Shown here: piece after piece, positions 26,095-34,375 of the stretch
Layout of the letters: every line of letters starts with the position of its first letter
Position numbering within the stretch: position 1 is the first letter of the stretch
Assembly (NCBI RefSeq): GCF_900087055.1
Contig: NZ_LT575468.1
Span: 1,054,001-1,118,000 of the forward strand
Direction of reading: 5' to 3'
DNA length: 64,000 nucleotides
Origin: Plesiomonas shigelloides
GTDB lineage: Bacteria > Pseudomonadota > Gammaproteobacteria > Enterobacterales > CAMTGL01
Program-made: the position numbers and the translations under genes
Notes under the pieces: generated by a model
Told to the model about the DNA's origin: nothing
The model's input: the letters and a program-made list of their open reading frames with translations, nothing else
The model's database searches: none

Positions 26095-27759
26095 ATGAAT
26101 GCAAATCACCGAATTTCTCGGTTGGCCGGATCAGTGGCGGCAGCGCTGAGCATGGCCGGCCTGATGCTGGCCACTCCGGCCTTAGCTACCCCGAGATTAG
26201 CTGCGCAGGCAGCGCCTGAGGTTAACCAACAACAAGAGAACTATATTCCGCCTGAATCGGCGGCTGAAATTAATCTGCCGGTGGCCGGTGAGCTGTATCA
26301 AAAGGCGTTGACAGAACAGCAGAAAAAATGGCTGGCAGGTGGCAAGTTAGAGAAAAAAGCCGGTTGGTGGCATGTGGGGATTAAAGGCGAGCCCTATGCC
26401 CGTGGTTTTCAATATGGCTATCTGATTGCGCCCGATTTTAAATCGGCGTGGAAAGGGTTATGGAGCATGACCTACTTAACCTCCGGTGTGCCTTATCACG
26501 CGTGGAAAAAAGCGGCGATAGAGCAGACCGAAGGGAAGATCCCCGCCGAGTTGTTGCAAGAGATGCAAGGGGTGGCCGATGGCCTGAGCGCTGCGGGGCT
26601 GCAGGTTTCGCTGGATGACATTGTCACTTGGAACGATTTGATTGAGCTGACCGGTTATTGGTGGCCATCGGTGGGGATGCAAGAGTACAGCAAGTGGGTG
26701 GAGCCGGGGCTGATTAATGCTTCGAAATTTCCGTCGCCTTATCCCAGTGTGAACAAGCAAGATCTGGGGCAGTTGGCTGCGCCCGCACTGCGCGCTGAGG
26801 CGCACGGTAATTGCAGCGCCTTTGTGGCGACCGGTAAGGCCACCGCTGGCAAGGGGATCGTGATTGGGCATGAAACGTTCGATGATTTCTGGTCAGGGCA
26901 ATTTGATAATGTGATTTTGAATATCACGCCAGATAAAGGCTACAAGATGGCCTTCCAGACTGTGCCGGGCATGATTGAGTCTGGTACCGATTTTTGGGAA
27001 ACCGGTGCTGGGCTGGCGTTTGTCGAAACCACTATTGCCAATGTGTCAGATTGGAGTGCGGGCGGGATCCCTGAATTTATTCGGGTACGGCAAGCTGCGC
27101 AGTATGCGCCCAACATTGATAAGTGGGTGCAGCTGATGCAAGAGGGCAATAACGGCGGTTATGCGAATACTTGGTTGATTGGCGATATTAATAACAACCG
27201 GATTGCTAAGTTTGGCCAAGGTCGGGTGTACCAGTATTTTAACGAGACAGCGTCAGGCTATTACACCGGTGAAAACGTCTCGGCAGATCCACGGATCCGT
27301 TATATCGAAGGCACGGATTCCGATTACAACGATATCCGTCAGCAAGAGGGCGCGCGCCGTTTGCGCTGGATCCAGCTGATGGAAAAATATGACGGCAAGA
27401 TCAATACCGAGGTTGGTAAAGCGATGTTGGCCGACACCTACGATGTCTACCTGAATAAAGCCGATCATCCGTCATCACGTGATATTTGTGCTGAGTACGA
27501 TAAAGATCCACAACCGTATGTGTCAGACCCGAATGCGGTGTGGAATGTGCCGTATCAACCTGCGGGCTCTGTCGACGGTAAAGTGGCCGATGCTCAGGAT
27601 ATTAAACAGCTGACGATTATTGCGCGCTTTGGGCGGGCGAATGGGCATGCCTTTGATGCACCGGCTTTTTTGCGGGCGCATCAGCAGTGGGCATGGGAAA
27701 GTGACTTCCTGAAAAGTCGTCCATCAGAGCCGTGGGTGAGCATGCCGTTTATAGAATGA
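26095..27759 (+). CDS. Exported phospholipase B-like / C45-type Ntn hydrolase
   Basis: A 554-residue protein with a signal peptide (cleavage near residue 31, PALATP). ATG 26095 has GGGAG nine bases upstream. The core resembles the phospholipase B-like (lamina ancestor) branch of N-terminal-nucleophile hydrolases. Cys240 in the segment GNCSAFVATGKAT is the likely nucleophile, freed by self-cleavage of the preceding Gly/Asn bond. It is followed by GIVIGHETFDDFW and GYANTWLIGDINNNRIAKF, which carry conserved Asn/Asp residues. The first ~240 residues would be the propeptide-like chain. Substrates in the family include phospholipids, acylated amino acids and penicillins, so the reaction is not predictable beyond amide or ester hydrolysis. 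The gene stands alone. Confidence 0.65.
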   Translation: MNANHRISRLAGSVAAALSMAGLMLATPALATPRLAAQAAPEVNQQQENYIPPESAAEINLPVAGELYQKALTEQQKKWLAGGKLEKKAGWWHVGIKGEPYARGFQYGYLIAPDFKSAWKGLWSMTYLTSGVPYHAWKKAAIEQTEGKIPAELLQEMQGVADGLSAAGLQVSLDDIVTWNDLIELTGYWWPSVGMQEYSKWVEPGLINASKFPSPYPSVNKQDLGQLAAPALRAEAHGNCSAFVATGKATAGKGIVIGHETFDDFWSGQFDNVILNITPDKGYKMAFQTVPGMIESGTDFWETGAGLAFVETTIANVSDWSAGGIPEFIRVRQAAQYAPNIDKWVQLMQEGNNGGYANTWLIGDINNNRIAKFGQGRVYQYFNETASGYYTGENVSADPRIRYIEGTDSDYNDIRQQEGARRLRWIQLMEKYDGKINTEVGKAMLADTYDVYLNKADHPSSRDICAEYDKDPQPYVSDPNAVWNVPYQPAGSVDGKVADAQDIKQLTIIARFGRANGHAFDAPAFLRAHQQWAWESDFLKSRPSEPWVSMPFIE

Positions 27760-28008
27760 GCAACTGATGCGGTATGTGAGCAAAATGTTGCTATGCCCAG
27801 TTGCAGATAAAATAGGGTCTGACGTAAGGTAATACGAATAAAGCTCTGCGCCGCTGATGGCGGAGGCTTATTTAACAAGAGTGATGTTCAAATACAAGGA
27901 TGAGTCTGTCCGTAGCGGGAAACTGCGCTGCGGACAGGAGTGCCGGTAACGCAAAGGCGGATCAGGCCGACATCGTTACCGCTGATGCCTACAGGAGCAG
28001 GGGCCGTT

Positions 28009-28599
28009 ATGAGTGCCAGTGTAGCCCGCATTCTGGGTGGATTGTTGTATTACGCGCCGGACTCGGCGGCAGCGGAGCCATTTTTGGCGGCGTTGACCCG
28101 CTTGCCGGAATTGGCCGATTGGCCCGAGGAAGATGAAGTTCCGTATTGGTGTCGCGTGTTGCACCTGACTACGGAAGATAAAGCCTATTCGTTTCGGGTG
28201 CTGTTTACCGCACCGGAGCAGGGTTTGGCACCGGTTCCGCCGTGGGGCTCGGTCTATCAGGATGCGGAAAACCGTCTGGATGCGGCCTCGACTCGGCGCT
28301 ATCGCGCTTTTTTGCAGACCCAGCAACTGTTATTGCACCACACTGCCGGTGAGCCGGAAGATCACATCGGTCTGATGCTGCTGACGCTGGCCTATCTGTT
28401 GGAGCAAGAGCGCGAAGAGGCGGTCATTGAGCTGTTACGTGAGCATCTGTTGCCGTGGAGTTGGCGCTTTGTGCAGCTGTTGCAGCAGGCCACCGAAGGG
28501 GATTTTTACCCCGCACTGTCGCGGATATTAGGCGGTTTTTTAGCGGAGCTGGAGTATCAGTTGGAGATCTGTCTGCCGATGATCCGTTTGTACCGTTAA
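28009..28599 (+). CDS. TorD/DmsD-family chaperone, orphan
   Basis: A 196-residue all-helical cytoplasmic protein. VPPWGSVYQD near residue 85 and EPEDHIGLMLLTLAYLL near 125 are the hallmark motifs of the TorD/DmsD redox-enzyme maturation proteins. These bind Tat signal peptides of molybdoenzymes while the cofactor is inserted. ATG 28009 has AGGAG about 10 bases upstream. An earlier in-frame start at 27940 lacks one. No molybdoenzyme, Tat substrate or iron-sulfur subunit lies next to it in this window, so its client must be elsewhere. Confidence 0.8.
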   Translation: MSASVARILGGLLYYAPDSAAAEPFLAALTRLPELADWPEEDEVPYWCRVLHLTTEDKAYSFRVLFTAPEQGLAPVPPWGSVYQDAENRLDAASTRRYRAFLQTQQLLLHHTAGEPEDHIGLMLLTLAYLLEQEREEAVIELLREHLLPWSWRFVQLLQQATEGDFYPALSRILGGFLAELEYQLEICLPMIRLYR

Positions 28600-28657
28600 A
28601 GGGCGCGGGCGGTAACCGAGCGTCCGGCGCTGGTAGACCTGAATGATGCACTAGGAT

Positions 28658-28695
28658 AAAAAAGCGGCACGTCGAGATACGAAGGCCGCTTTTTG
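28658..28695 (+). terminator. Bidirectional terminator
   Basis: AAAAAAGCGGC pairs with GCCGCTTTTT around a 15-base loop. The A- and T-runs on each side would end both the TorD-family gene and the convergent MORN-repeat gene. Confidence 0.8.
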
Positions 28696-28757
28696 TTTTG
28701 TGCGATTTATTGCAATTTATCGCTGATTTTTAGGTCGCGTTTATGTGCGCTGCTCGT

Positions 28758-31352
28758 TTATTGGCTGACGGAGGCCTCTGCTGAGTTTGCAGTCTCTGCT
28801 GGGTTTGTTGTCAATGGGGGGACCCCGTCACAATTGTTGTTGCTATTTTCGATGCTGCCGTCTTTGGCGTAACGCCGCCAGCAGTGGTGGTCGGTGCCGT
28901 TGAAGATGGACTCATCGAGTAGACGACCATCGGTATAGTATTTTTTATAGCCAATCCCGTCGCTATCGGAGTTGACCGGTATGCTAAAGGTGCGACCTTT
29001 CTCGGTACGGGTCTTAGGGCTGGTCAGTTTGGTAATCCATATAGACTCGCTCTTACTGCCCGTCATATAGCGGTTTTTAAAAAAGACATTATTGCCCGCA
29101 TAGCGCAGTTCGAATCCGAGGTCACCGCTTTCACCGTAGACCACTTCGGTGATATCCCAGTCACTGTCTTTCCACGTGATCCGCTCTACCTGTCCGTTCG
29201 GATGGAAAGTAAATTGTGAGCCACAGCTGGCGCCGGCGTTATCCCAGAGATAAGGCTGGCCGGCATAGGTTTCATCCGGTTTTTGACAGGCTTGGCCGAT
29301 GTAGCGCAGGCTGTTTTTATTGCTATCAAAGCCGTAACTCACGCCGGAGATCCGGTTGTCCCATTGCGACATGACTCGCACCAAACGGGGCTCTTTTTTG
29401 TCGACGTCATAGCCTGAGCTGAGGCCTTGCTGTTTGCCGTGATAATACGCCGACACATCGTATAATTGGCCGCGATCATTAAAGCGGTAGGCATTGCCTT
29501 CTTTGGTCTCCCCCGCTTGGTAAGACAAAGATGTCAGGCGGCCGTTTTCCGCATATTCGCGCTGTTCGCCGAAGAGAATACTGACGGGGCGTGGCTTGCC
29601 AGCCAGAGTACACTCTTCTTCGTCTTGCGGATCGCAGTGGGCATTGGGGTCAGCCGGTTTGATCAGTTTCCAGTTTTGCCAAGACCGTAATGGGCCGGTT
29701 TTGACTTGGCCATCATAGAAATAAAACTCTTCGCCCACCGGTTGACCCTGCTGGTAATTGGTTATTTGCAATAATTGCCCCGATGAATAAAAACGTCGCG
29801 TTTCACCTTGCAGCTGGCCATGCTGGTAGGTACTTTGCTGGATCAGTACATTGTCCGCGTTATACTTTTTCTGGACGCCGTGCAGGACGTCATCCTGATA
29901 GTCTGACTCTTGGCGTTTGCCATCGACCGTTTCTATCCAATGACCGACTTTCTTCTCATCGCGGTATTCGCCTTTATAGATCAACCGCAGCGCATTGGCG
30001 GTGTTCGCCGAGCTTGGTGCATCATCCTCGGCAAGCTGTGTATAGCGTTCGGCAGGGCCGTTACGCAGGCCATGACGGTAATTTTCCCGCGCCAGCACCA
30101 CCGGCGGTTGGCTATCGGTGGTGAGCAGCCATAATCCCTCTTTGAAATTGTCTTTATACTGGCCGTGCCAGTTGTTGTTGCTGGCGTCATCCCATTCGGT
30201 CCAAGTGCCTTGGCGTTGGCCGTCAACATAGTTGCCGGCGGATTGCAAAATGCCTTCGTCGGGATAGACAGATTCCCAGCGTCCTTGCTGTTTACCTTGC
30301 ACGTAGTTGCCGTATTCCTGTGGCATGGCATAGCAGTTAGTGACACTGAATTGCAGATACGGGCCGTCGTATTCTGGTTTGGGCGACGGAGGATGGTTGA
30401 TTAATGACGCTTCGTCGTCGTAGTCAAATATGGCGGGCGGGAGGTCGGCGCGCATATAGCCGATTTTCAAGGTGTTAAAGCTGTAATCTTCACCTTGACA
30501 GCCGCCGTTACGGGCTAAGACTTGGGTTAACACATAGGTCAGGACTCGGCCATCGGCGGTGGTGACGGAGCGCGTCAGTGCTGGATAACGAGTAATGGCA
30601 AATGTGGCGATCGCGGCCTTATCAACAGGGTAGCCTTGCTCATCCAGATAGCCGGCCGGTTGTGCGGGGCTTTGCAGTTCGCCACGTAACAGCGCTTTGA
30701 TATCCGATGGGCTATCTGCCGGTAAGTCATAGCTGACGCGGTAATCTTGCGGTTGTAAGGTGCGCAAGGCTTTGCGGCTGGCAGCTACCGTAAAGGGCTG
30801 GATGCTGGGCGCTAGCGCATTGAGCTTGGATTGCATGGCGTTGAGCGGGATATAGCTGCCATCCATCATGGCATAGGCGCGCAGGTGTTGACCTTGCTTA
30901 TCTTTGTACATCACCACCACTTCATTATTGTCGCCGCCATCGAGATCTTGGAAAAATACCGCGGTGATGTGAGCATCGGTAAAGCTATCAATCAGATCGT
31001 GATAGGTCTGGCTTTCATCTTGATAATCGGGGCGGCTGTACAGGGCGTAGACCTGATTACCTTGCTGATAAAAGCCCAGCGTCGCTTGCTCATCGCTATT
31101 GGGTAGCGTTAACGGCCCATGCACCGGCTTGCTTTGCAGCAAACTGTCGAACGAGGGAGGCTCTGACTTGGTTGCTGGGTGGTTGGCCGGCGCGGTTAGC
31201 GCACGCGTGGCGGTGGCGTTCACTGCGCTGTCAGCCGTATTCTCTTGCGCCGCGTGCGCCGACCACGGGGCGATGCAGCTAAGCAGCCCACTGACAAACA
31301 GCAAGCGAGCGTGAGCGCGCGGGCGACTGCGCGCTAATCGGGTATCCATCAT
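28758..31352 (-). CDS. Large exported MORN/YwqK-repeat protein
   Basis: An 864-residue protein. ATG 31352 (the first of ATGATG) has AGGGA about 5 bases upstream. A basic N-region and hydrophobic stretch (to about residue 34, SAHAAQ) form a signal peptide. Residues 110-180 contain a DLDGGDNNEVVVMY element like calcium-binding FG-GAP/VCBS blades. From about residue 340 to 830 there are many MORN-variant repeats of the YwqK type, with patterns such as G-K-Q-Q-G-R-W, G-Q-R-Q-G-T-W, G-L-R-N-G-P and Y-x-x-G-Q-L. Such repeats form long beta-hairpin solenoids that bind lipid or protein. The Cys-rich end and the C-terminal Thr/Ala/Glu tail are of unknown use. It follows the DUF4097-like gene by 55 bases. 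Confidence 0.6.
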   Translation of the reverse strand: MMDTRLARSRPRAHARLLFVSGLLSCIAPWSAHAAQENTADSAVNATATRALTAPANHPATKSEPPSFDSLLQSKPVHGPLTLPNSDEQATLGFYQQGNQVYALYSRPDYQDESQTYHDLIDSFTDAHITAVFFQDLDGGDNNEVVVMYKDKQGQHLRAYAMMDGSYIPLNAMQSKLNALAPSIQPFTVAASRKALRTLQPQDYRVSYDLPADSPSDIKALLRGELQSPAQPAGYLDEQGYPVDKAAIATFAITRYPALTRSVTTADGRVLTYVLTQVLARNGGCQGEDYSFNTLKIGYMRADLPPAIFDYDDEASLINHPPSPKPEYDGPYLQFSVTNCYAMPQEYGNYVQGKQQGRWESVYPDEGILQSAGNYVDGQRQGTWTEWDDASNNNWHGQYKDNFKEGLWLLTTDSQPPVVLARENYRHGLRNGPAERYTQLAEDDAPSSANTANALRLIYKGEYRDEKKVGHWIETVDGKRQESDYQDDVLHGVQKKYNADNVLIQQSTYQHGQLQGETRRFYSSGQLLQITNYQQGQPVGEEFYFYDGQVKTGPLRSWQNWKLIKPADPNAHCDPQDEEECTLAGKPRPVSILFGEQREYAENGRLTSLSYQAGETKEGNAYRFNDRGQLYDVSAYYHGKQQGLSSGYDVDKKEPRLVRVMSQWDNRISGVSYGFDSNKNSLRYIGQACQKPDETYAGQPYLWDNAGASCGSQFTFHPNGQVERITWKDSDWDITEVVYGESGDLGFELRYAGNNVFFKNRYMTGSKSESIWITKLTSPKTRTEKGRTFSIPVNSDSDGIGYKKYYTDGRLLDESIFNGTDHHCWRRYAKDGSIENSNNNCDGVPPLTTNPAETANSAEASVSQ

Positions 31353-31407
31353 TCTTTTCCCTGTCTTAAAAACGGACATGCGTAAAATTGGTGCGCGTGA
31401 TGACATC

Positions 31408-32523
31408 TCACTGTGCCTGTGCCGGTAGCAGCGTGATCGTGCTGTTGATGGTGCTGACGGTGATTTTGGTATCGGCAGCGCCGCGTTGTAGCGTCAGGGC
31501 TTTGTCTGGCAATGGCAGATGGATAGGTTGCGCTTGTTCAGTGGTCAGCTGGTTGACGATGTCGCCACCGGCGCCGCCATTGAGCTGTATCGTACCGGCA
31601 AATTCTGGCGCGACTTGTATCGACAGCGCGGCGTTGACGGTCTGAATATCGCCCTGTTGCAGGCTGGCGGGCAGCAGTAGTGTGGCCTGACCGGTTTGCA
31701 GGTTATCGCTCAAGCGAGTGGCTTGTGTCGTTTGGATTTTTTGCGTGCCGTCAACTTGCTCGATGCTGATCTCGTTGGCTTGGCTATCCACCGTTAGCTG
31801 ACCGCGGATAACCTTATAAGAGACCTTGCCTTGACTGGCGGTGTCGGTAAGTGCGCCTACGGCTTGTTGCAGACGCAGGGTGCCGTTCAGATTGTGGGTT
31901 TGCAGGCTACCGAGCTGATTGTACAGATGGATAATGCCGTGCAAATCGCGGGCGGTAGTTTTACCGCTCAACGTGCTGGCCGATACAGTACCGGAGAACG
32001 AGTGCAGATCCAGATCTACCAGCTTGCCTCGGATATTCAGCACGCCGGTAAAGTGTTTAGGAACGCTCAAGTTGGCATGAACGCCGCTGACTTGCATCAG
32101 ATCCAGTGATGGCGGCGTCGGTAAAATCACGCGCTGGCCTTTGCCCTCGGGCTGGATGCGTACCTCGCGCACCAGTGGTGGTAGCTCTGACAACTTGCGC
32201 GCCGGGTCGTTTTCTGGGCGCGTGAGCTCCATGGAGTCGATGGTCAGGGTGACAGTAGGCTTATCGTCATCGCGGCCAATCACACTTAAGCGACCTTTTT
32301 CCAGCTCGATGGTCAGCGGGGTACCGGCTGGCCAGCTGATGTCTTGACTGGCGGGAAGCAAAGCACTGGCGGCAGGCGGTGTGCTGGTGGTCGGCTCGGC
32401 GCTCCAGACGGGCACGCTGCTGACGGCGAGGGCAATGCCAAGCCATGCGCGGCGCACCGGATAAGACAAACGAGGCAAACTGAGTGACCGGCACGACCGG
32501 TGACCAACGAAAGATGGCAACAT
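31408..32523 (-). CDS. Exported DUF4097-like beta-solenoid protein
   Basis: A 371-residue protein. ATG 32523 has AAGGA eight bases upstream, and the signal peptide ends near SVPVWSAEP (about residue 40). The mature part is built of short repeating beta strands, for example LNIRGKLVDLDLHSFSGTVSASTLSGKTTARDLHG and GSLQTHNLNGTLRLQQAVG. These are typical of DUF4097/DUF4098 proteins, which form right-handed beta helices and are often found with envelope stress genes. No catalytic residues are evident. It is the first gene of a two-gene unit with the MORN-repeat protein downstream, so the two probably work together at the cell surface or in the periplasm. Confidence 0.6.
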   Translation of the reverse strand: MLPSFVGHRSCRSLSLPRLSYPVRRAWLGIALAVSSVPVWSAEPTTSTPPAASALLPASQDISWPAGTPLTIELEKGRLSVIGRDDDKPTVTLTIDSMELTRPENDPARKLSELPPLVREVRIQPEGKGQRVILPTPPSLDLMQVSGVHANLSVPKHFTGVLNIRGKLVDLDLHSFSGTVSASTLSGKTTARDLHGIIHLYNQLGSLQTHNLNGTLRLQQAVGALTDTASQGKVSYKVIRGQLTVDSQANEISIEQVDGTQKIQTTQATRLSDNLQTGQATLLLPASLQQGDIQTVNAALSIQVAPEFAGTIQLNGGAGGDIVNQLTTEQAQPIHLPLPDKALTLQRGAADTKITVSTINSTITLLPAQAQ

Positions 32524-32857
32524 CCTGATTATCCTTAACTGATACTGCGGCACCGATCAGAGCCAAAAACAAAGTGGCCTGCTAGGGTATAACGCGTGTA
32601 TGTACTGTGATGATGTCCGTGACAGTGTGTGAATCGCGGCGCTATATCGGCAGCCTAGCCCTATTGGGTTGGTGGGCCTCATGTGCGATACAGGGCATGT
32701 TGGGCGGGGTAACAGGCGGCAGCCGCAGCAGAAAAATCCATCGGCACTCATCTTCCCTTACAACAGAACTCTTCAACAGCGCTATCTCTGCGAACGCCTA
32801 ATCTTTTATTATACAAATTATTATTTTCAGCCAGAAGAACAATGGGGCGATAACGTG
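32524..32857. other. Divergent promoter region
   Basis: About 330 bases between the DUF4097-like gene and the aldehyde dehydrogenase. The right part (32800-32840) is very AT-rich and probably holds the dehydrogenase promoter. No regulator site was recognised. Confidence 0.4.
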
Positions 32858-34282
32858 ATGAATAACCTGCTAAAAGAATCCCATTTTATCGGTGGGCAGT
32901 GGATTGCTTCCGAAAATACCTATCCGGTGTTTAATCCTGCAACTGAAGAGGTGCGCGCACGGGTTGCGTTTGCGGGCGCAGCCGAAGCCGCCCAAGCGCT
33001 GACCGCCGCGGAGCAGGCGTTACCGGCGTGGAAAAAGTTGCCTGCTGCTCAGCGTAGCGAGATTTTGTATCGTTGGTATCAGCTGATGCTGGATAACAGC
33101 GAAGCACTGGCGGTGTTGATGAGTGAAGAGCAGGGCAAGAGCCTGCAAGAAGCTAGGGGCGAAGTGCGTTATGCGGCCAGTTTCCTGCAGTGGTTTGCCG
33201 AAGAAGCCAAGCGAGTGTACGGGGATATTATTCCTTCGGTGCAGGCCGATACCCGTATCTGTGTGGTCAAACAGCCGATTGGTGTTGTCGCCGCTATTAC
33301 GCCGTGGAATTTCCCGCTGGCGATGATCACCCGTAAAGCCGGTGCTGCGCTGGCCGCCGGTTGTACTTTGCTGGTTAAGCCGTCTGAAGAAACGCCGCAG
33401 TGTGCGCTGGCGCTGGCCGTACTGGCGCAGCAAGCTGGCGTGCCCGATGGCGTGCTGAATATGATCTCCGGCGATGCGCGCGCCATTGGCGAGGTGTGGT
33501 TGTCATCCTCACAAGTGCGGAAGATTTCCTTCACTGGCTCCACCGCAGTGGGCAAGATGCTGATGCAAAAATCCGCGCCGACCTTGAAAAAATGTTCGCT
33601 GGAGCTGGGCGGTAACGCGCCGTTTATCGTATTTGACGATGCGGATATTGATGCGGCAGTGGAAGGGGCGGTGGCCGCCAAGTTTCGTAATGCCGGCCAG
33701 ACTTGCGTGTGCGTGAACCGCTTTTTTGTCCACGATACGGTGTATGAGGCGTTTACCTCACGTTTGGCGGAAGCGGTGAGCCGCTTGCGGGTAGGTAATG
33801 GTTTAGACCCGCACACCGAGATTGGCCCGTTGATTAATGCCGATGCGGTAGCCAAAGTCAGCGCGCACGTAACTGATGCGCTGGCGCAGGGCGCGGTGCT
33901 GCGCTGTGGCGGCAAAGCGCTGGGCGGCAATTTCTTTGCTCCTACCGTATTAAGTGAGATGCAAGACAGTATGCTGATTGCGCAAGAAGAGACGTTTGGG
34001 CCGATTGCCGCCTGTTTCCGCTTCCATCATGACGATGAAGTGATTGTGCGTGCCAATAACACCCTGAGCGGTTTGGCCGGTTACGCCTACACCCAGAATA
34101 TGAAGCGGATCTGGCGTTTGGTTGACGAGCTGGAAGTGGGCATGCTGGGCATTAATCGTGGCATCATCTCAACGGAAGTGGCGCCGTTTGGTGGGGTGAA
34201 AGAGTCCGGACAAGGCCGCGAAGGCTCGAAATACGGTTTAGAGGATTATCTGGAAACCAAATACGTGCTGCTGGGAATGTGA
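32858..34282 (+). CDS. NAD(P)-dependent aldehyde dehydrogenase, succinate-semialdehyde type
   Basis: A 474-residue cytoplasmic enzyme that oxidises an aldehyde to the acid. The usual landmarks are present: PWNFP at 149-153, the cofactor loop FTGSTAVGK (225-233), the general base Glu249 in LELGGNAPF and the nucleophile Cys283 in AGQTCVC. EETFGPI and PFGGVKESGQGREGSKYGLEDYLETKYV lie near the end. The C-terminal pattern is that of GabD-type succinate-semialdehyde dehydrogenases. The start at 32858 gives the usual length. The frame is open farther upstream to 32669. No gabT or other GABA gene adjoins it, so glutarate- or other semialdehydes are possible. Confidence 0.8.
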   Translation: MNNLLKESHFIGGQWIASENTYPVFNPATEEVRARVAFAGAAEAAQALTAAEQALPAWKKLPAAQRSEILYRWYQLMLDNSEALAVLMSEEQGKSLQEARGEVRYAASFLQWFAEEAKRVYGDIIPSVQADTRICVVKQPIGVVAAITPWNFPLAMITRKAGAALAAGCTLLVKPSEETPQCALALAVLAQQAGVPDGVLNMISGDARAIGEVWLSSSQVRKISFTGSTAVGKMLMQKSAPTLKKCSLELGGNAPFIVFDDADIDAAVEGAVAAKFRNAGQTCVCVNRFFVHDTVYEAFTSRLAEAVSRLRVGNGLDPHTEIGPLINADAVAKVSAHVTDALAQGAVLRCGGKALGGNFFAPTVLSEMQDSMLIAQEETFGPIAACFRFHHDDEVIVRANNTLSGLAGYAYTQNMKRIWRLVDELEVGMLGINRGIISTEVAPFGGVKESGQGREGSKYGLEDYLETKYVLLGM

Positions 34283-34320
34283 GCGGAAAATCTGATTGCA
34301 CAAAAGAACCGATTGCACAA

Positions 34321-34354
34321 AAAACGGGGAGCTTAAGCTCCCCGTTCGTGTTTT
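34321..34354. terminator. Bidirectional terminator between the dehydrogenase and tpsA
   Basis: ACGGGGAGCTTAAGCTCCCCGT is a perfect palindrome. On the minus strand it is followed by six T, on the plus strand by TCGTGTTTT. It ends both convergent genes. Confidence 0.85.
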
Positions 34355-34375
34355 AAGCGATATGCTCGCGCAGGC

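Noticed and set aside
33169-33930. 253-residue frame antisense to the aldehyde dehydrogenase
   Set aside because: Codon-bias shadow. The plus-strand gene has all catalytic motifs.
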